Positions 12,737 to 28,500 are shown, counted from the first letter of the stretch. The stretch: DNA of 64,000 nt from Atherinomorus stipes (GCA_023101725.1 JALJCO010008701.1:186001-250000), one strand, 5' to 3'. Translations and numbers: made by a program. Notes: a model not told the origin generated them from the letters alone.

Positions 12737-15700
12737 AGTTTATTTTTAACTATGTGACTCTCAAGGTCTATTTTAAGGTGATTTCCTGACTTACCAAACT
12801 GCTGAATAGCCCTGTCTGCACTCCAAGGCAGCTCCAGGGTCATGTGGACCCTGCGCCTCTGGTTTTTCACCCGCTTGTCTGCCTGAAGGGAAATCCCAGA
12901 GCTGGCTGCTTCTGAGATGATGGCCACCAGCTGCAGGAAACAGGACCAGATTTAAATGGAGATTTTACTGCATTATTTCCTTAAAGCAACACATCGCTTT
13001 CAGACACTGATTCCTGCAGAGAAACAAGTAAAAACAACAAAACAGTTTATAAAGGAGATCTACATCTCTGAGATTCTTGTAGCTGACCTTCTCTCCACTC
13101 ATGAACCGATCCTTCTCCTTGATGTTGATGTGGTCAATTGTGAGACCTTGTTCAGCTCGTGACTCGTAGCGCACGCTGCCATCTGGACGCCGTACAACAC
13201 GACCTTTACGACCAGTCATCTACAAAAAAAAAAAAGAAAGAAGAAAAAATACATGCCCTTGAGAAGAGACATTGAGAGATAACAAACACATCCCACCAGT
13301 AATTAAACATATCAGGTGCTGTACGGGGATTGTTTTTAACGGTTAGGGTTAAGTTTGTACCTCCGAGACTTTATCTGGTCCTCCAAACAAATCAATGAGC
13401 ACATCCAATGTATTGAGAGGTAGTTTTTTTCCCAGTTCTGATATTTTGTTGAGGAGGCCCTGCTTCATCTCCTCTATCCTGGCTGTGAATACAAAGTAGA
13501 GGAGCACATTAATCGTGTAACCCTTTACACATCAAGTCCTGTGTGTAAAAGGCTGCAGTATCAGCGATGGCATGCAAAATACCCACCTGACTGCTGGCTA
13601 GTGTGGTTCACAAAGATGACGTCGTCATTGTCTAGAAGGGAGTCCGGTGAGGAGTTGGAGTCTGTGTCCATGCCGTCGGAGTCGGTGCTGCTGTCGTCGC
13701 TGATGTTGATGACACCGCCGCTGTCCACTGTGTGCTTGGGCACCTTGGTTTGACGACCTCTGGGCTTCCCTAATTGTTAGAAAGGACATGATGTTGCAGT
13801 AACAAAAACACCTCCTGCATCTTTATTTATATATTACAGAAAAAAAACTGATAAGACAAGACAATGGTGGGATGCTGTGCCACGTGCATCCTTCTCACTT
13901 ACGTTTCCTCTTATTCCCTGGTGCCTTCTCTCTCCTCTGTTTCTCTGAAGGGAAATGCTTCATTACAAGAGACTGGAATACTCCTCTAGAGAGGAGAAAA
14001 GGAGAGAAAGAGAGAGAAACTTTTACATCAAAGCAATCAAGACAACACAGGGCAGTTGGGGCAGTTAGACACAATGTGCATTCCTGATTTAGCCTCATTA
14101 TAGTTGTCAGGTGTTGACAGACAGATGAACGTGTTGCTGTGGGATCTAATTTACTCAGACTCTCAGACATGTCTGCCGCTGCAAGAAGCTGAGGGTTATC
14201 CAAGTTCAGGGCAGTCAGCGCTTCTTTTTTTTCATGAATGAGTCATTTGTTGATTAAGAAGCTTTTACTTATGAAGAGGTTGCTTGGTTTGAATGAGGAT
14301 AAATGCAAGCTGCACAGCTTATTGTATATAATGCACATGGTAAGGACTTTTAAAATGGACTTTTTATTTGCCAGTTTAACGGCCCAGAGTCAACTATTTT
14401 TATTCATTTTCAATTGTTTTATTTTGTCTTTTCTTGTGTTGTACAGTGTCCTTGAGTGACCTGAAAGGCGCTTTTAAATAAAATGTATTATTACTAATTA
14501 CCTTCAGCAAGCCTATGACTGTTCTTCCAAACTGGGTCAAAGGTAATGAATCAAAACTCTCAGTCAACTAAATAACAGTCAAAATATTTATTTTCACTCA
14601 CTCGGCTGCAGAAACAAATCTGTCAAGATGTCCGTCATTCTCATCCAAGACTTCCCTGGTGCGTGACTCTCCAGTGGACTGCAGACCGATAACAATGCAC
14701 TGTGGTGGAATAAAGCAAATGTGGATAAACAATCAAAGAAGCCTTCAATAAGGACTCATCTCTGGATCAGGATTTCAATCTTATAAACTCCTGTTTTTGA
14801 AAACTAAAATTACTTAAAGCTAACCTCCCCCACATTTACACCACATTTAGAGTTTCAGTTTTTGCTTGGATCTTCGACAATGACAACGTGCAGATTAGCC
14901 ACACTGGTGTTCGAGGGAGTGCTGTGCTGACCTTTCCAGCCTCCAGCTCTTTCTTGGCCAGCTCCACGAGGCAGCGGACCTTGGCGGCGATACAGAGATA
15001 TTTGAAGAAGCGTTGGTGAGAAGACCAGAACTGCCCCCACAGCGACTTCCTGCTGCTCAGGCCCAGCTCGTTAGCTGCGTGCATGAAGACCTTCAACGCT
15101 TCCGCCCACTACACAAAAAATCACAGATGTGAACTGTTAATTTTAAGTTAAGATGTTACAGAGAAAGCTAACTAGTTCCCTTTGGTAACAGGTAGGAAAA
15201 CTCACCAGTTTGGCAGCTTCGTTGTAGACCTGTTTGAAATCACTGTCTAGCCCGATCTCCTCAATGCGGAATGCCACCCCTGCGAAGCTCAGCTGTCTGG
15301 CAATATACATCCCGCTCACTTTCATATCCATGGCAACTATCTCCATGGCCCCAACACCTCTGTGTGTGAACAGGATATTAATTATTCATAAAATGCAATC
15401 ACGAGTCTACTAGCAACAACAAGCTGATTTTCATAAATTTGATCGATTTAAAGGTGTGATTCCCAAAGTTTGAAGGATTCTTGGAAACACAAAAGCCTCA
15501 CGGTGGATTTCACCTTTTCTCAATGGCGTGCAGGAAGTCATCAAAGGCTCTGAAGGGTGTGCCCTCACCCCATATTCCCAGGCGGCTCATATAGATCATA
15601 TTCTTTGGCTCAGAGGCACCTGGAAGAGATGACAAATGTATATTTTCAAATCATCTGCTGTGTATTTTACTCCCATCAGTGTGTCCATGTGCAGGTCAGT

Positions 15701-18700
15701 GTACCTGTGGCACTGGCATACACCACTCTGGCCCGCGGCAGCTTGCTCTGCAGGTCAAGCACTGCCTTGCCCATCTTTGTAGATGTGGCATTCTTGGCTT
15801 TGTGGCATTCATCAAAAATAATCTGTGGTGGTGAAAGGTTAAGGGCAAGCAACGGATACTAAAACTGCTGGATATTAAGTTGGTCAGATCACAGCACGAC
15901 AATACATAGAACAGGACATGGTTTGCTGCTTCCAGCATTGAAACGAAAGGATACGACACCATCAAAGTCTGGTTTGCACCAGTCCAGGATTTGTTTGATT
16001 CTCGTCCGGTGCTGCCCTCCCGCCTGGCTCTCTCCAATCAGCGCTGAATAAGTTGCAAACAGGACTCCTTCTGAGGTAGCTGTGTCTCCATACTTTATCT
16101 ACCATCACAGAACAAACGCACAGAAACCAGCTTTGTTTTATCTTCTGCTCTGATACACATAGCAGCCAAGAAAAAAGTCTAATCAGCAGTAATTCCTCTG
16201 GACTCACCTTGTTTAAGGCATGCACTGGGATAGTCGGTGCATTTATGTCTTTGAGATCTCTCTCTGCATCAAATTTCAGGTCATTGGATATGCTGAACCT
16301 GAGGGTGGGAACAGGAACATCAGAAATCCGGGCCCCTTTGGTACAAACAAGCTCTTGCATGTACAATCGGGCCTACAGTGTGTTCCTAACTAGCTATTTG
16401 ATGCATCCTTGAGGAGAAAATCATTCTTACCACAGTGCTTTCTTCCTCCCCTTAAGGTAGTTCTCTAAGATGATTCCTGCCACGGTGCGCCCCTTTCCGA
16501 CGCCTGCCCCATCTCCTATCAGGAAGCCCGCCCTCTGGTTGTTCTGAAGAATCACCTCGTGTTGCTAAAGCAAATGCATGAAAAATGGCCAAACAATCAC
16601 AACATTAATCACAGAGACTTCCTCGATGAATAAATTCTTTATGTTTTGTGTGCCCCATTCTGTACCTGGCAGGCATAGATGATAGCCTCTAGCTGCAGAG
16701 CAGACAGCATGCCGCTGTTAATAGTTGATTCATGGATAGATAGCGTGTATGTGATGTCAGGTGGAGGAACGCTGGATAACGTATTAGTTTCCACCACTAT
16801 GTCTGGATGAGAAATTCCTATAGTGGCTAAAGAGAAGAAAAAAAAGAAAAGTTAAAATAAATTGTGGAGGATAGTAAGAAAAAAACGAATGAAATAAAGG
16901 GTAACGGGGTGTTAATATTCCATTTGGTAGCATACATTTAGAGGGTCTGTACTCAGCATATGTGTCAACATGTCCGAGTTCATCCGTTTCCTCCTCCTCA
17001 GCATCATCTTCCTCTTCTGGTGGTGGCTGGATTCTCGGAGCCTGGAAACACCAAGGCTGCTTTAATAACGCAATCATATAACGCACAGCTTAAACTGGGG
17101 GTCTTACAGTTATCAGTCTTCTCAGGCTTTTGTTATCTGAGAAAGTGGAAATGAATGGGATCTTTTTTCAACCCACAGGAGAATATTTCAGTGACTTCAT
17201 GTACTGCTGGGTCAAAATGCTAAAATATGTACTGGCACGTTACATCTCTGTGTAAAAAATGATGGATAATGGTTTATAAGGGATAAGATCATCTGATGTG
17301 AGAGTTTGGTTTCATTTCAACATCAGGTTGGAGAGGTCAGAGTGGGCTACCTGGAGTCCTCCTAAAGGTGGAGTGTTGATAATAGCGGTTATATCATCCA
17401 AACTGGCCAAGCCTTGAAACCTGCTGGTGCCATTCTGCTGTCAATAAAACATAAAATAAAGAAATACAAACTCAAATAAACACTGGGGCAAATGCATTTG
17501 ACAAAATGAAGCAAACAAACAAACAAAAAAAAGCACACCCACACAAAGAAAGGAAAAAAACTCCAGAGTAATCACTGTGTGTGTGTTCTCAGATGTGTGT
17601 GGGCGCGTCATGGATGTCTTATAGAGCAACAATCAACAAAATATAATTTGTCTTCTGGCGGTGAAAAGCCAGCAACAATAACAACAGATAAAGCTGCGTG
17701 TCTGGGAACATAATGGATGAAATGAGGGCAGAATGAAAAGGAAAACATAAAAGGCTTTCAGAAAACCGGAGAAATAAATATACTTGATCATTATCAAAAA
17801 GATTCGCTTGGACCCATCTAATGCAGTGGGGGCTCAACAGCAATGTGAGCAGGGAAACAGGAACAAGACTTCAAGCTGCTTTCTGAAGACCATGAACAGC
17901 AGCTCTGCTAAGACGTATTGATGCTGTAGAGTCGTTATTGTCTCATGGTTTAAATATTATGTGTTGGTATGGTTGTTTGTTTGTGTGTTAACGGGGGTAG
18001 ATGTGATGTTGATCTACATTTAGGATATTTTATTCGTTCTTTTGTGAGGATATATTGCTCATTTGTAGATGGGAGAATTAAGGTATGGAGCAAATAACAG
18101 CTACTGTTGTGATGGTAACAACGCAACTCACCTTTACCTTCATGCAATGGATGGGTGACAATTTAACAGAGAGAAAAAAAAAAAGCTATTTGTTCAGCAA
18201 AAAGGTTGCTGAGCTCCATGTACTATCAACTTAAATATTAATAAAAGTTGAGTTTCAGTTTCAAATAAATTGAAGCCTGAGTCAAAACAGATAAGATAAT
18301 AAGAACTAACACCATGGTTAAACATGGGGAGCAGTAATGTTTATAGGGTAAGAAAGACAATTTAATCACTGTTTGTCATTAGGACTTTAAAGCCTGCCTC
18401 CTGCAGACATCCACGTATGGATTTCAATAACACGCTTGTATATAATAGCAGTTAAAGTTAATGAAGTGCGTGTGAGTGTCTGCTACTGACCTCTAAGCTG
18501 CTCTGCGTTGGTGCGGTGGTGTTAGTGTTGATATCCCAGAGCGTGGGCACTGTGTCCAGGTTGTCTGTGCTGATGAAGGACTGGGTATCAGCATACTCCG
18601 ACAGCGAGTCAGCCGGCGAGGAGAACAGAGAGTTTCTGGAGAGGTCATCGATGTAGGACAGATCCTGAAGACACACACAGAGAAGATGCTTAAGCTTCAA

Positions 18701-21700
18701 CTTCTGAAATATTGTGAAAGTTGCAGAAGAAGAATCCTGAAATCCAATTAAATGTACAGAACTGTGTCCAGAGCGTGTTAAAATAAAGATTATAAATCTT
18801 TGATCTTCTATCAGTCGTCATGCAGCGAGTGTTCTGCGCACAGCCCGCAAAGAAAAAAAGAAGTGTGAAATGACTATGCGTTGGAGTGAAACCTTGAAAA
18901 TAAATGTGCCACATTCATTCTGGTTTCCAACCAATATTGTGCTCTTTTCGGAGTAACACAAGGAGCCCGAACAAAAATCTAATCACACACAGATGTGTGA
19001 GAATGAGCATGTAAAATAGAAAGCAAGACGCAGTCAAAATAAGACTGTTTGTGTGTGTCATTTCAGCTATGGCTGCCTTCCAGTCGCCCCTCTATTCATA
19101 TCCTTTTCCAAGCCATTAGCATGCCATGTCCTTTAACTAGCCTCTCACAGGCACCCCCAGGCCCCCAGAGACTTATAAACATGGATGTGGGGGGTAGGGA
19201 TTGAGTGATGGGGGTGGGTCTGACACAGAAGACAACGGTAAACTAAACAGAGCTGAAGCTGCTTTTGGAAATTCATTTTCTTGTGTGGGTGTGTGTGGTC
19301 CGTGAAAGTGACTGTATGCGTGCGTATTTCTGTACGCTGAGCCATATGTGAAGATTCCCACACCCCCACGTTCCAGATACACCCTCCACAGGGCCATGAA
19401 GCAGCCTGGAATACCGTCTACAGAGTCTAACCGGCTAATTCAGCTGTTTTTCATGTTAGGGGCCGAGTGCAAGAGCTCTCAAATCAGAAGTGATTCTGAA
19501 ATAAGGTGGCATCATTTACACAGAGCAAATGTTCATGTGTGATTTTCTACAAAATCTCATACATGCATACTCTAAAAAGTTTGAAAAAGGTGACCAATCA
19601 CACAATACAGCATACCACTGACATTATTGTGCCACAGGGAGCAATCAGGCTGCAATGCATCACTTCCTCATTTCATGACAAAGAAAATATTAACAAAATG
19701 GAGAGCAATGAAGAAAAAATTGCTTTAAAATTAATTAAGTTTGTAATGAAAAAACTCCACAGACAACAAGGATTATCTGCTCCTCAGCTAGAGATTTGAA
19801 CTGTTATGATGTATTTTACAAGCAGCTCACCTATGTTAGCTCATGTTATGTTATGTTAGCTTTACGGAACAGAACCCTCATGGTGGCTTGGCCACACTTG
19901 GTAGTAATAAGTAAGATAAGTAACCAGATTTTTAAGATCGAAATGTCATAACAGGTTGTAATTATCAGAGTGGTCCTGTAAATGCTGCACAGTGCAGAAT
20001 AAAATGGACTGGAACTTTGGCAGCATTTTACAGTTCCAGGCTGCATCTAAATATTGGGATAAGTCAATTTATAACAAATTAAGCTGAAAATCAGCCCTGT
20101 AGTACTGTTGCTAGGCAAAATTTTACATATCCAAGGAGCCTGAGAAGGTATATCAAGCTCAAAATAACTTGTATACAACAAAAGTTTACAACTGCACAAG
20201 CAAATATAATGTTTAGTGATGAGGTTCGAATGAATGGATATTTTACTAAATGAAGCAAGGTGGCTCCAATTCAGGGATCATTAGGATTTTATACGTTTCA
20301 TAAGTCTTTTTCATCTATGTGCATGAAAAAAATAGATAATAAATCAGTTGTCACCTCTTTTTTCATACTATATATTTATTTTTCCAGATACTAATATAGT
20401 AAAACTACAACTGGGCACGACACACTTGTGTTACTAAAGATAACTTTTATAAAATGGGTAATATGGCACTGTGAGAGCAAACAAAGCACCAAATGTCTTG
20501 AAAAGGAGATAAATATTGGGCTGTCACAGTGACTCAGTCTTAAGAATATGCTGCTACTGATAAAAGCTGAGAAGAAGCTGAGCTTTCTGTCATGGCTGCC
20601 TGTTAGCCATTACTCACAGTTTAACTGAAAATGTTTCACTGGCATGAGAGGATGAGACAACATGATGACATCATTCGAGAATAGGACACTGTGAGGATAA
20701 TAAACAGCAGGCAGACCTAAACTGCCTCAGAGCTGTGCATGCTTACACATATATGTGTATATTTTTGCTCTCTGACGATACAGAGACAATGAACCATGCT
20801 GACTACGATGTTGGGAAGGTTGTGTATTGGAAAAAGGGTCTTTTTTTTTAAAGGCTGCTGCAAACAGCTTATTAGTGTTTTCTAGTAAGTCTATGATTAC
20901 AACTTGCTCTCCGGCTCTCTCACAACAACTCTTTTCTTTTCCCCCTGTGTGTGTGCTCCTTCGGGGCAAGATCAGGCACGAGCGCTGCAGGAAATCTCAA
21001 CAAAGTTGCCCTGCAGATAACTAAGCGGAACAACCAGCTCCTGTGTGATGACAGAAGGGCTGATGGGGAGTGACGCACACACCCTGCCACCTTCTACCTT
21101 TGCTTCATTCATTTTGTTTGTTTATTATCAGCCATCTGCATGTCTGCAAATGTCATTCTTTGCCCAGCACTTTCTTTCCTTGGAACCTCTGAGTGAAGAT
21201 GGATGAGCAAGCAGGGCTCGGAAAAGGGACACCGTGTCACCAGCAGGCATCATTCCATGGAAGCATAATTGCGGAAACACGCAGATAAGCACAGACACAT
21301 GTTTTTCACCATGGAAATGAAGAACAAGGCAGCAGTTGAGCTCACATCTTTCATTTTAAGTCAGCAAAAATAGATCTGATCCAACAAAAATAAAAACGTC
21401 TAGTTATTTACTTTTACATGGAAGTCAACATTAAGATACTGTAGGTTACAATTAAAATGCATATTAAAATCTTGATTATTTCAAAATGTTGCATCATAAT
21501 ATGTGAGGTTAAGCTAAAGCCTTCCTATGTGACTGTTCAATAACTTGCATCAGCTAACAGCGTACTGTGCTAATGCAGTGCTGCTATTAAAGCAACCAAC
21601 GTGACACAAAAGGAACAGAGAACTGCAGCAGTTTTGTTGGTGCTAACCAAGACATGTCGAACCTCAGCGCCATGCTAATCGAGTTGTTAAGCCAAGCGTA

Positions 21701-24700
21701 ACAGAGGCAGCCGTGTTTTCCCCGCTTCAGGCCCGTACCCAGGGCTACTTCATCTACTGCTCCTATGAGAGGGTCCTGCCAAGCAGAGATAAGGCTTGAA
21801 TTCCAACTGCTCTGATGCTAATCTGGCTCCTTCCACAACACACAGCCTCCCACTCATTATTAATCCTGCCTCTGTCTTGCTTGCATTTTCTTCTTGCTGT
21901 AAAACAAATTACATTTCTTGAAATACGTGCAAATGTGTCTTTTCACACTATTTCAAGGTTTTATTTTGTGTTTCAATGGGCACAAAAAAAGTATGTGTGC
22001 TTTCATGTGCATGGAATAGTATGTGAAAGTCCGTGGACATGTTTTTTCCTGTCACTTGTCCACCATTCTCTTCTTTTGCCTTTTTACTTCTTCCTCTTTC
22101 ACTTCATTTTCTCCTCTGCTCTGAATAATTAAGGCCAGCATTGTTTCCTCCACTTATTCCCGTCTTTTGACCGCTAGTCTCCAACGTGGACCGACCTGAA
22201 CAATCTTCCACTCATAACGTGAGGAGATTCAACGCACGCATGCAAATGCTGAACATCATGTATCCACAGAAGCAGAAAATTGCATTTGAGAGTCTGGATA
22301 ATGACAGTTGTCTGCCAGCTGATGATTAATGTAGGCAGCAGGGAAAAAATGAAAGAGCTAGAATAAGCTGCAGCTACCAGGATGCGTGCAAAGCTGCAGA
22401 GTCACTGGGTGGCTGTGGGTTGAAGGTGCACCTATCAGCTATGAGAATCAGAAATTGAAAGATGTACGACAAGACATTCATCACAAAGGAAACCTAAGAC
22501 TCATTAACAGTTTATCTGTTGATGCTGTTTAGTCTTAACACTGGCACACACACCATTCTCCTACAAAATTCATACAAGCAAAGACAAAACTGTGGGCGGA
22601 ACTACTTATGCTCCTTTAATGGTTGCCACGGGAGAAGTGAGGAGCAGCTGTTTCTGTTACAATGACAACACTGATCCTGGATATGACAGTCTCTGATAAA
22701 CTTAGGCACGGCCATACAAGGAAGTGAAGCAGCCACATCTCTTAGTAAGTTTGATAAACTCACTAATCATTTTCATAAGCTTCTATGTCTATTAATGCAG
22801 CTCTAACCTATTGAAGAAAAAAAAAACTGTTTGATATATAGTCGTCCTCAAAATCAGAAAATCAGCTGTTAGCTAAATTGATAGTAATAATAATAAATGT
22901 AAACAAAGGTAATAATAAATGAAAATTCTATGAAAATCCTGGCATTGACTTTGAATTGTGGTCCAGAAGAAATATCAATAACAAACACACACACACACAC
23001 AAAAAGCATGACAGGGCTCTGAAGCTGAAAATTTTTTTGAGCAAAACTTTGAGCTAATCACTGCAATCAGGTGTTTACTCTCAAGTTCAAAAAGACTTCT
23101 ACACCTGTCGACGGGTATTTTGGTCCACTGTTCATGGGAAAGGTGCTCAAATGTGTCTGGGACAGTTTTGTTTGTTTGTTTTATTAAACTATTATTTCCA
23201 ACCACAACTCAAAAGCAATAATTTCTTTCATGAAATTGTAGTTTTGTAAACTTTTATTTATTATTAGTTTCTTTAGTTTCTTATTATTTGAATTACTATC
23301 GTGAATTTAGCCTTTCCTTTAATTGGAGGGTATGAATAATTTTGTATATATAGTATAGTGATGTGATTGCTGCCCTGTGGCTGTAAGTAGGGCTGACATA
23401 TAGGAGGCAGTTTCTCCAGGCCAGGTGTTGTTTTAACACACAAAGGTAAATTAAATAAATAATGAATATACAGTAGTGTCTGCTGAAGGGGACGGGTGGT
23501 GTTTTAAAACATCCATTAATTGTTGCTGACGGTGGAGCACATTTCCCCAGTTAGTTTTGGTTACAGTAAACACAAACATTTAGAGTTTAAATATGAAAGA
23601 AAAAAAAAAAAAAACAGTTTGAAGAGTCTTTTTAGGGGCTGAAGCTTGAGTGACAGTTCAAATGATCAATATAGACAATAAGGCTGACAATTAAACCAGG
23701 TTCCGTCCTTACTATCAAACAAATAGGCTTGGATAAGAACATTTAGTCTAAACTGCTGGTGACATCTGTGCACGTGATGAATAATTTCTGGTTTCATATT
23801 GTTATAGGTTCATTAAAAGTTCATCAGAGCATGCTAAGATGATGGAGAGAATAATGTCAGTCAGAAGATCGATCCTTTATTCCAGCTGAAACCACATGGG
23901 ATGTTTTTATTTTCTGCCTTAATCCCAATGCAGCAAGATTAGATGTCACACAATAAAATAACAAATCAGTAAACACCTGCACACTGTAAACGGCATTTCT
24001 GTCGTTCCGTTGTCTTATTTTATGGCAAATCAACAAGCTTCTGGTATGTTGTTATAAATTAAAATACTTAATCAAACACATCTTAGACAAACACAAAAAT
24101 AGCTCCATTTAACAGAAAATTTTAAGGCAGCCCTTTAACTCATATTTTTTAGTTAAACATTTTATAGTGGAAGTTAAGGATCGACCGATACATTGGCTGG
24201 TCGATATTTTAGGCCAATATTCGCGTTTTTGGCTGGTATTGGCATTAGCCAATACGTGGCCAAAGGGTGCACTGGCCGATGCGCTCCCTTCGGCATAATT
24301 TACAGGCAGCAGTTGCTGCCACCTCTCTTTTCCTCCACTAGCAGTGCTGGAAGCCTGCAGCTCTGGCATACCAAAGCTTTTTACATTAAAAGTTGTAAAA
24401 TTAGTTTTCATCGTGTCCTTCATCATATTAAGCTGCAACCAGCTGATTGATGGCAGTGAAAAGCGCCGCCTGACTTTACTACGCTATCAAATAAAATTCA
24501 TTTTAGGGGGGGGGGGGGTGTAAAAGTTCAAATGTGTTCCAGACAGTCCTTTTTATTTTTCAGCTTATAGATCATGAATGAGTCTCAGACTTTGTGCTGT
24601 GGTGAACATGAGCGAGATGCGGACAGAAAATCTGTATTTAGGCAGATCTCCGTCAGATTCGCATAAATAGGTGCTTACTATTAGTTACTGCTGCTGCTTT

Positions 24701-25513
24701 GTCAAAGGACCTGAAGCTGACCATCGGTTCTCCTTATGAAGAGAATTAGAGGAGAACACCTGATCCAGCGCGCCCTGGTTACAGACAACTCACCCATGGT
24801 AAACGCAAATCTCTCTCCTGTACGTGTTTGGGAAAAAAGAAAAAGAGATCCCCACAACAGCGGGTTATAAACTGTCTACGTGCAAGGAAACGCAAACATG
24901 AGCAGAAACGGAGCGCATGTCAGGTCTCCAGTGGGCAGTGAAACTTTTCAACCACGCATCCAGATGTGAAACATCCCGACAAAAGCAGAACAAACAACAC
25001 AACAGAAGCGCCACGTGTCCGCGTGGGTGGAGGAGCTGATTATGGCTCATAAAACCTCTGCGTCCTCCGCAACGGCATAAAAGTTTTACAGAACCAGACC
25101 CACCAAGGTCAGAGACACAAGTGCAGGATGACACGAACGATGTCCAGACTCACCTTGCATTGTCAGAAAATGTCACTTTGAAGGTCATTGCCAAATATTT
25201 GCGTTTTTACCCCCAAAACTCTGTTACCATGTAAATAAGAAGCCAGAACGCAACAAGACTCTCGTCTCTCAGGGCTGTAGAGTAATCAGCCCTGATGTTG
25301 ATGTAGGAGAATTTTTTCCACCTCAAGTAAAACTGAGAATGAGATCAAAATTATATCAAATAGAAAACCTGATATTCGTTTAGATTTATCTTCCAGCTTG
25401 ATCAGACTTCAATACACTCATGAATACATGATAAATTATAAACAATATTTTTTTTACAAAAATACATAAAAATATGAAAAGTGAAACAGTAATCTTTGCT
25501 TACTGTACTTAAC

Positions 25514-25555
<42 letters not shown>

Positions 25556-28500
25556 AGATATCTATCTATCTATCATAAAGATAGATAAGATAGATAAGAA
25601 TAAAGATTTAGCACAGACATAATATCATCATTTCAGATTTGAACTGCAGGTAAAGTCAGGTACATCTTACACTTTTATTTTAATAATCTGCTGCTCACAA
25701 AGTCAAAATACTTTAATATGAAAATCCTGGGAGTGCTGGTATACTATACAGGGCAGAGACTGGTAATGCAATATCGGCCCCAAATATCGGCACGCTGTAT
25801 TGGCTATCAACTGAGGCTAATGACAAAATATCGGTACCGGTATCAGCCCTAAAAAAATCTGTATCCGTCGATCCCTTGTGCAAGTGTGTGATAAGGTCAC
25901 ATATGTGAGGCTTTACGAATGTAGCCAATTTATTGTATCAGTATGCAAATATCATAAAAATACATTGAAACTTTAGTAGATCATTCTAATTGTCACATTC
26001 TTTTTAGAAACCACAAATTACAAAAATGACCATCTGAGCAATCTAGTTGTCCTCAGTATTGCAAAAGTACTACAAGATGTATTTGTTTGTGAGATGTTTT
26101 ACTGCACAACACAATAACTGTCAACTTCAGCTCTCCAAAGAAAGATGTTGATATCTGTCCTCGACTTCAAGCTCTTTTCTGGACTTATTTTAAGGATTTT
26201 TTTATATAGATAAGCTTAAATATTGTCTTTGTTTACATACAGGGGATGTACTTACTATACTTCTTCTAACCAATTAAAATCAATCTGACCGGCTGACATG
26301 TTTACATGGACACTAGATGAAGTGGTCACATCAGTTGTGTGTTGACATGATGGAAAGATCTATAAAAACACTTTTGACATGTGAACTGATATGGAAGAAA
26401 GGAAGACAACAAAAAGACATGAATTTGATCAAATATCTGTATGAATAAACTGTGTTGAGACTTGAGTGTTGAGTGCTTTGACTTCAGCTAAAAAGTTGCA
26501 TCCTCCACAGTTCGGTCAGCTCTGTTTTGCTGACGCCATTTTCCAAGTAGAAACTCAGGAACATCCACCACAGAAACACTGGACTGAGTCTACACAGGGC
26601 TATTTTTTTTCCCAGTTGATCAGATCATAAAAAGGCTTAAACTACCCCTCTTGATCGCATTGAAAATTCAATCCAATCAAGGCTGATTGGATATATGTTG
26701 CCCATGGAAAAAATTACGAGACCACCCTTGACATCAAAAATAATGGTTATGCAAATGAGTACCAATTGTGGTGTGAATAATGTGACTGAAAAAGACAGAA
26801 AAGAAAATATAGAATACCTAAAAGCTGTTTTTGGCAGTAAAATGCAATAGCCATTGATATTAGAACTTAATAACCAAAATCACTTATCAAGAAAAGCATG
26901 GAAAATGGCAAGAAATCAGTTCTTAAATTAAACTCTTATGAGCTTTTTTTCTGTTGTTATCGTTATATTTGTCCAGACTAATGTACTCAGAAGCACAAAC
27001 TTTAGGTAAGAGCTCCTGTGAGCCAGGTCCTGTTAAACTCAATAACCTGCTTCAAGTGCGTGGCTAAAATCTGAGGCCCCTGTTAGGCCAGGCCAGGCCA
27101 GGCCAGACCAGGGCTTTCCCCTCCTACACATTGCCAGCTTGCCTGCTTTTCCAAGGCCAGGAAACAAGCCACTCTGGCCTCCCACTTACCCTGCACACCC
27201 ACTCATATACACAAACAAAGTGACACCTCGAATGACCCCGTCAGCCCAACCGTATATTTATGTCATCTCCTGACACTGTTATTATTATTCACTCCCAGCC
27301 TCTAAAGCTAAATCCCCCATGTTTCCCACCCCAGCCTTCTCTTTTCTTCTCTCTGCCCTTTCAGCATCTATTTAGCTTTGGTTTTCCCACAAAATTCTGC
27401 CACCAGAGGACAATTTATCAAAGTCAACACTTTACTGAAAATAACACATTGCTTAAAGACTATATTTTGGAATAATAATACTTTATGAATCAGAGTGAGG
27501 TGGATATTTCACACAGAAATCTAAAGTTACGGCTGCACACTGAAGTGTATATTGTTCAAGGCACTCTCATAACAACATAGCAACTGTAACGCTGTCTTTT
27601 CTCTATCATTATCACAAAAGACTTAAAAAAAAAACCTGCTTTAAAATTTAAATTAAAAGGCAGTGAGGAAAGCAACAGTTAAACACAAAGCTGCGTGAGT
27701 CATGGGACAATCATGAGTTTGACATTTGAGGATGCAACAATAAAATGCCAGCAATCTTGTTTGTGATGTAGGCGGCTTAAAATGACAGTTAAACGGAGCA
27801 TGGCCCTGTCAATAAGCAGTTTCTATAGTGTGTATGTGTGTGCGCAGTAAAGGTGAGACACGCAGATATGAAACCACCTACACCTGTGATCAGCTGACTG
27901 AAACAACCGTCACTGAAGCTCTCCCCTCTCAGGGGTCAGCTGTTGACCTGATTGATGGGCCATGTGTCCCTGTCTTCTCATGAGGTGGGTCCGGGGCCAG
28001 GGACAGAAAAGCCACCGCTGGTGTCAGTCTCTCTGCCTGGGTTGTGTTATGCCAAGCTGTCTGCATGTCCCACGTCCCTGACATATCTGTCGAGCTGCGA
28101 CTTTCATGGCACAGCTCAGGGCTTCTCATTTCTGACTTAAAGCACATCCTGAATTGTTTCTTCATTTTTTTTTTTCTAAAGCCAGCTGCTTTTGGTCAAC
28201 TTGCCACTGAGAAGACTTCTGATTTCAGAAGGAAATCTATCTGGTGTGCCACAATTCAGTGTGTCAAATGTCTCGTCTTGGACAGCATGTTCCGTCGTTG
28301 ACATAAATAAGCTGATATACAGAACTTTATTTGAAAAAAATCAAATAAAATTGTGAAAAACAGCACTTTTCAGCTTACGTGAAGGATTTACATCAATTTA
28401 AACATATAAGATTTTTAGTCACACAACATCCAACTACAGAAAATACATTCTGACTCTTCAATGTTGGCCACTGGCAGCAGAAAGTCACTTAACGGATCAC

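Larger units (their letters stand above)
24175..25877. mobile_element. hAT-type DNA element with 8-bp target duplication
   Basis: Left end TAAGGATCGACCGATACA and inverted right end AAGGGATCGACGGATACA, with further subterminal ATCGGCC-type repeats. Flanks are GTGGAAGT (24167-24174) and GTGCAAGT (25878-25885), 7 of 8 identical, typical of hAT insertion. No transposase frame survives; a GATA/TATC microsatellite lies inside. Confidence 0.65.

Noticed and set aside
22975..23205. 76-codon minus-strand frame as a gene
   Set aside because: It matches only the tail of a Tc1-type transposase inside a deleted element, so it is a transposon relic.
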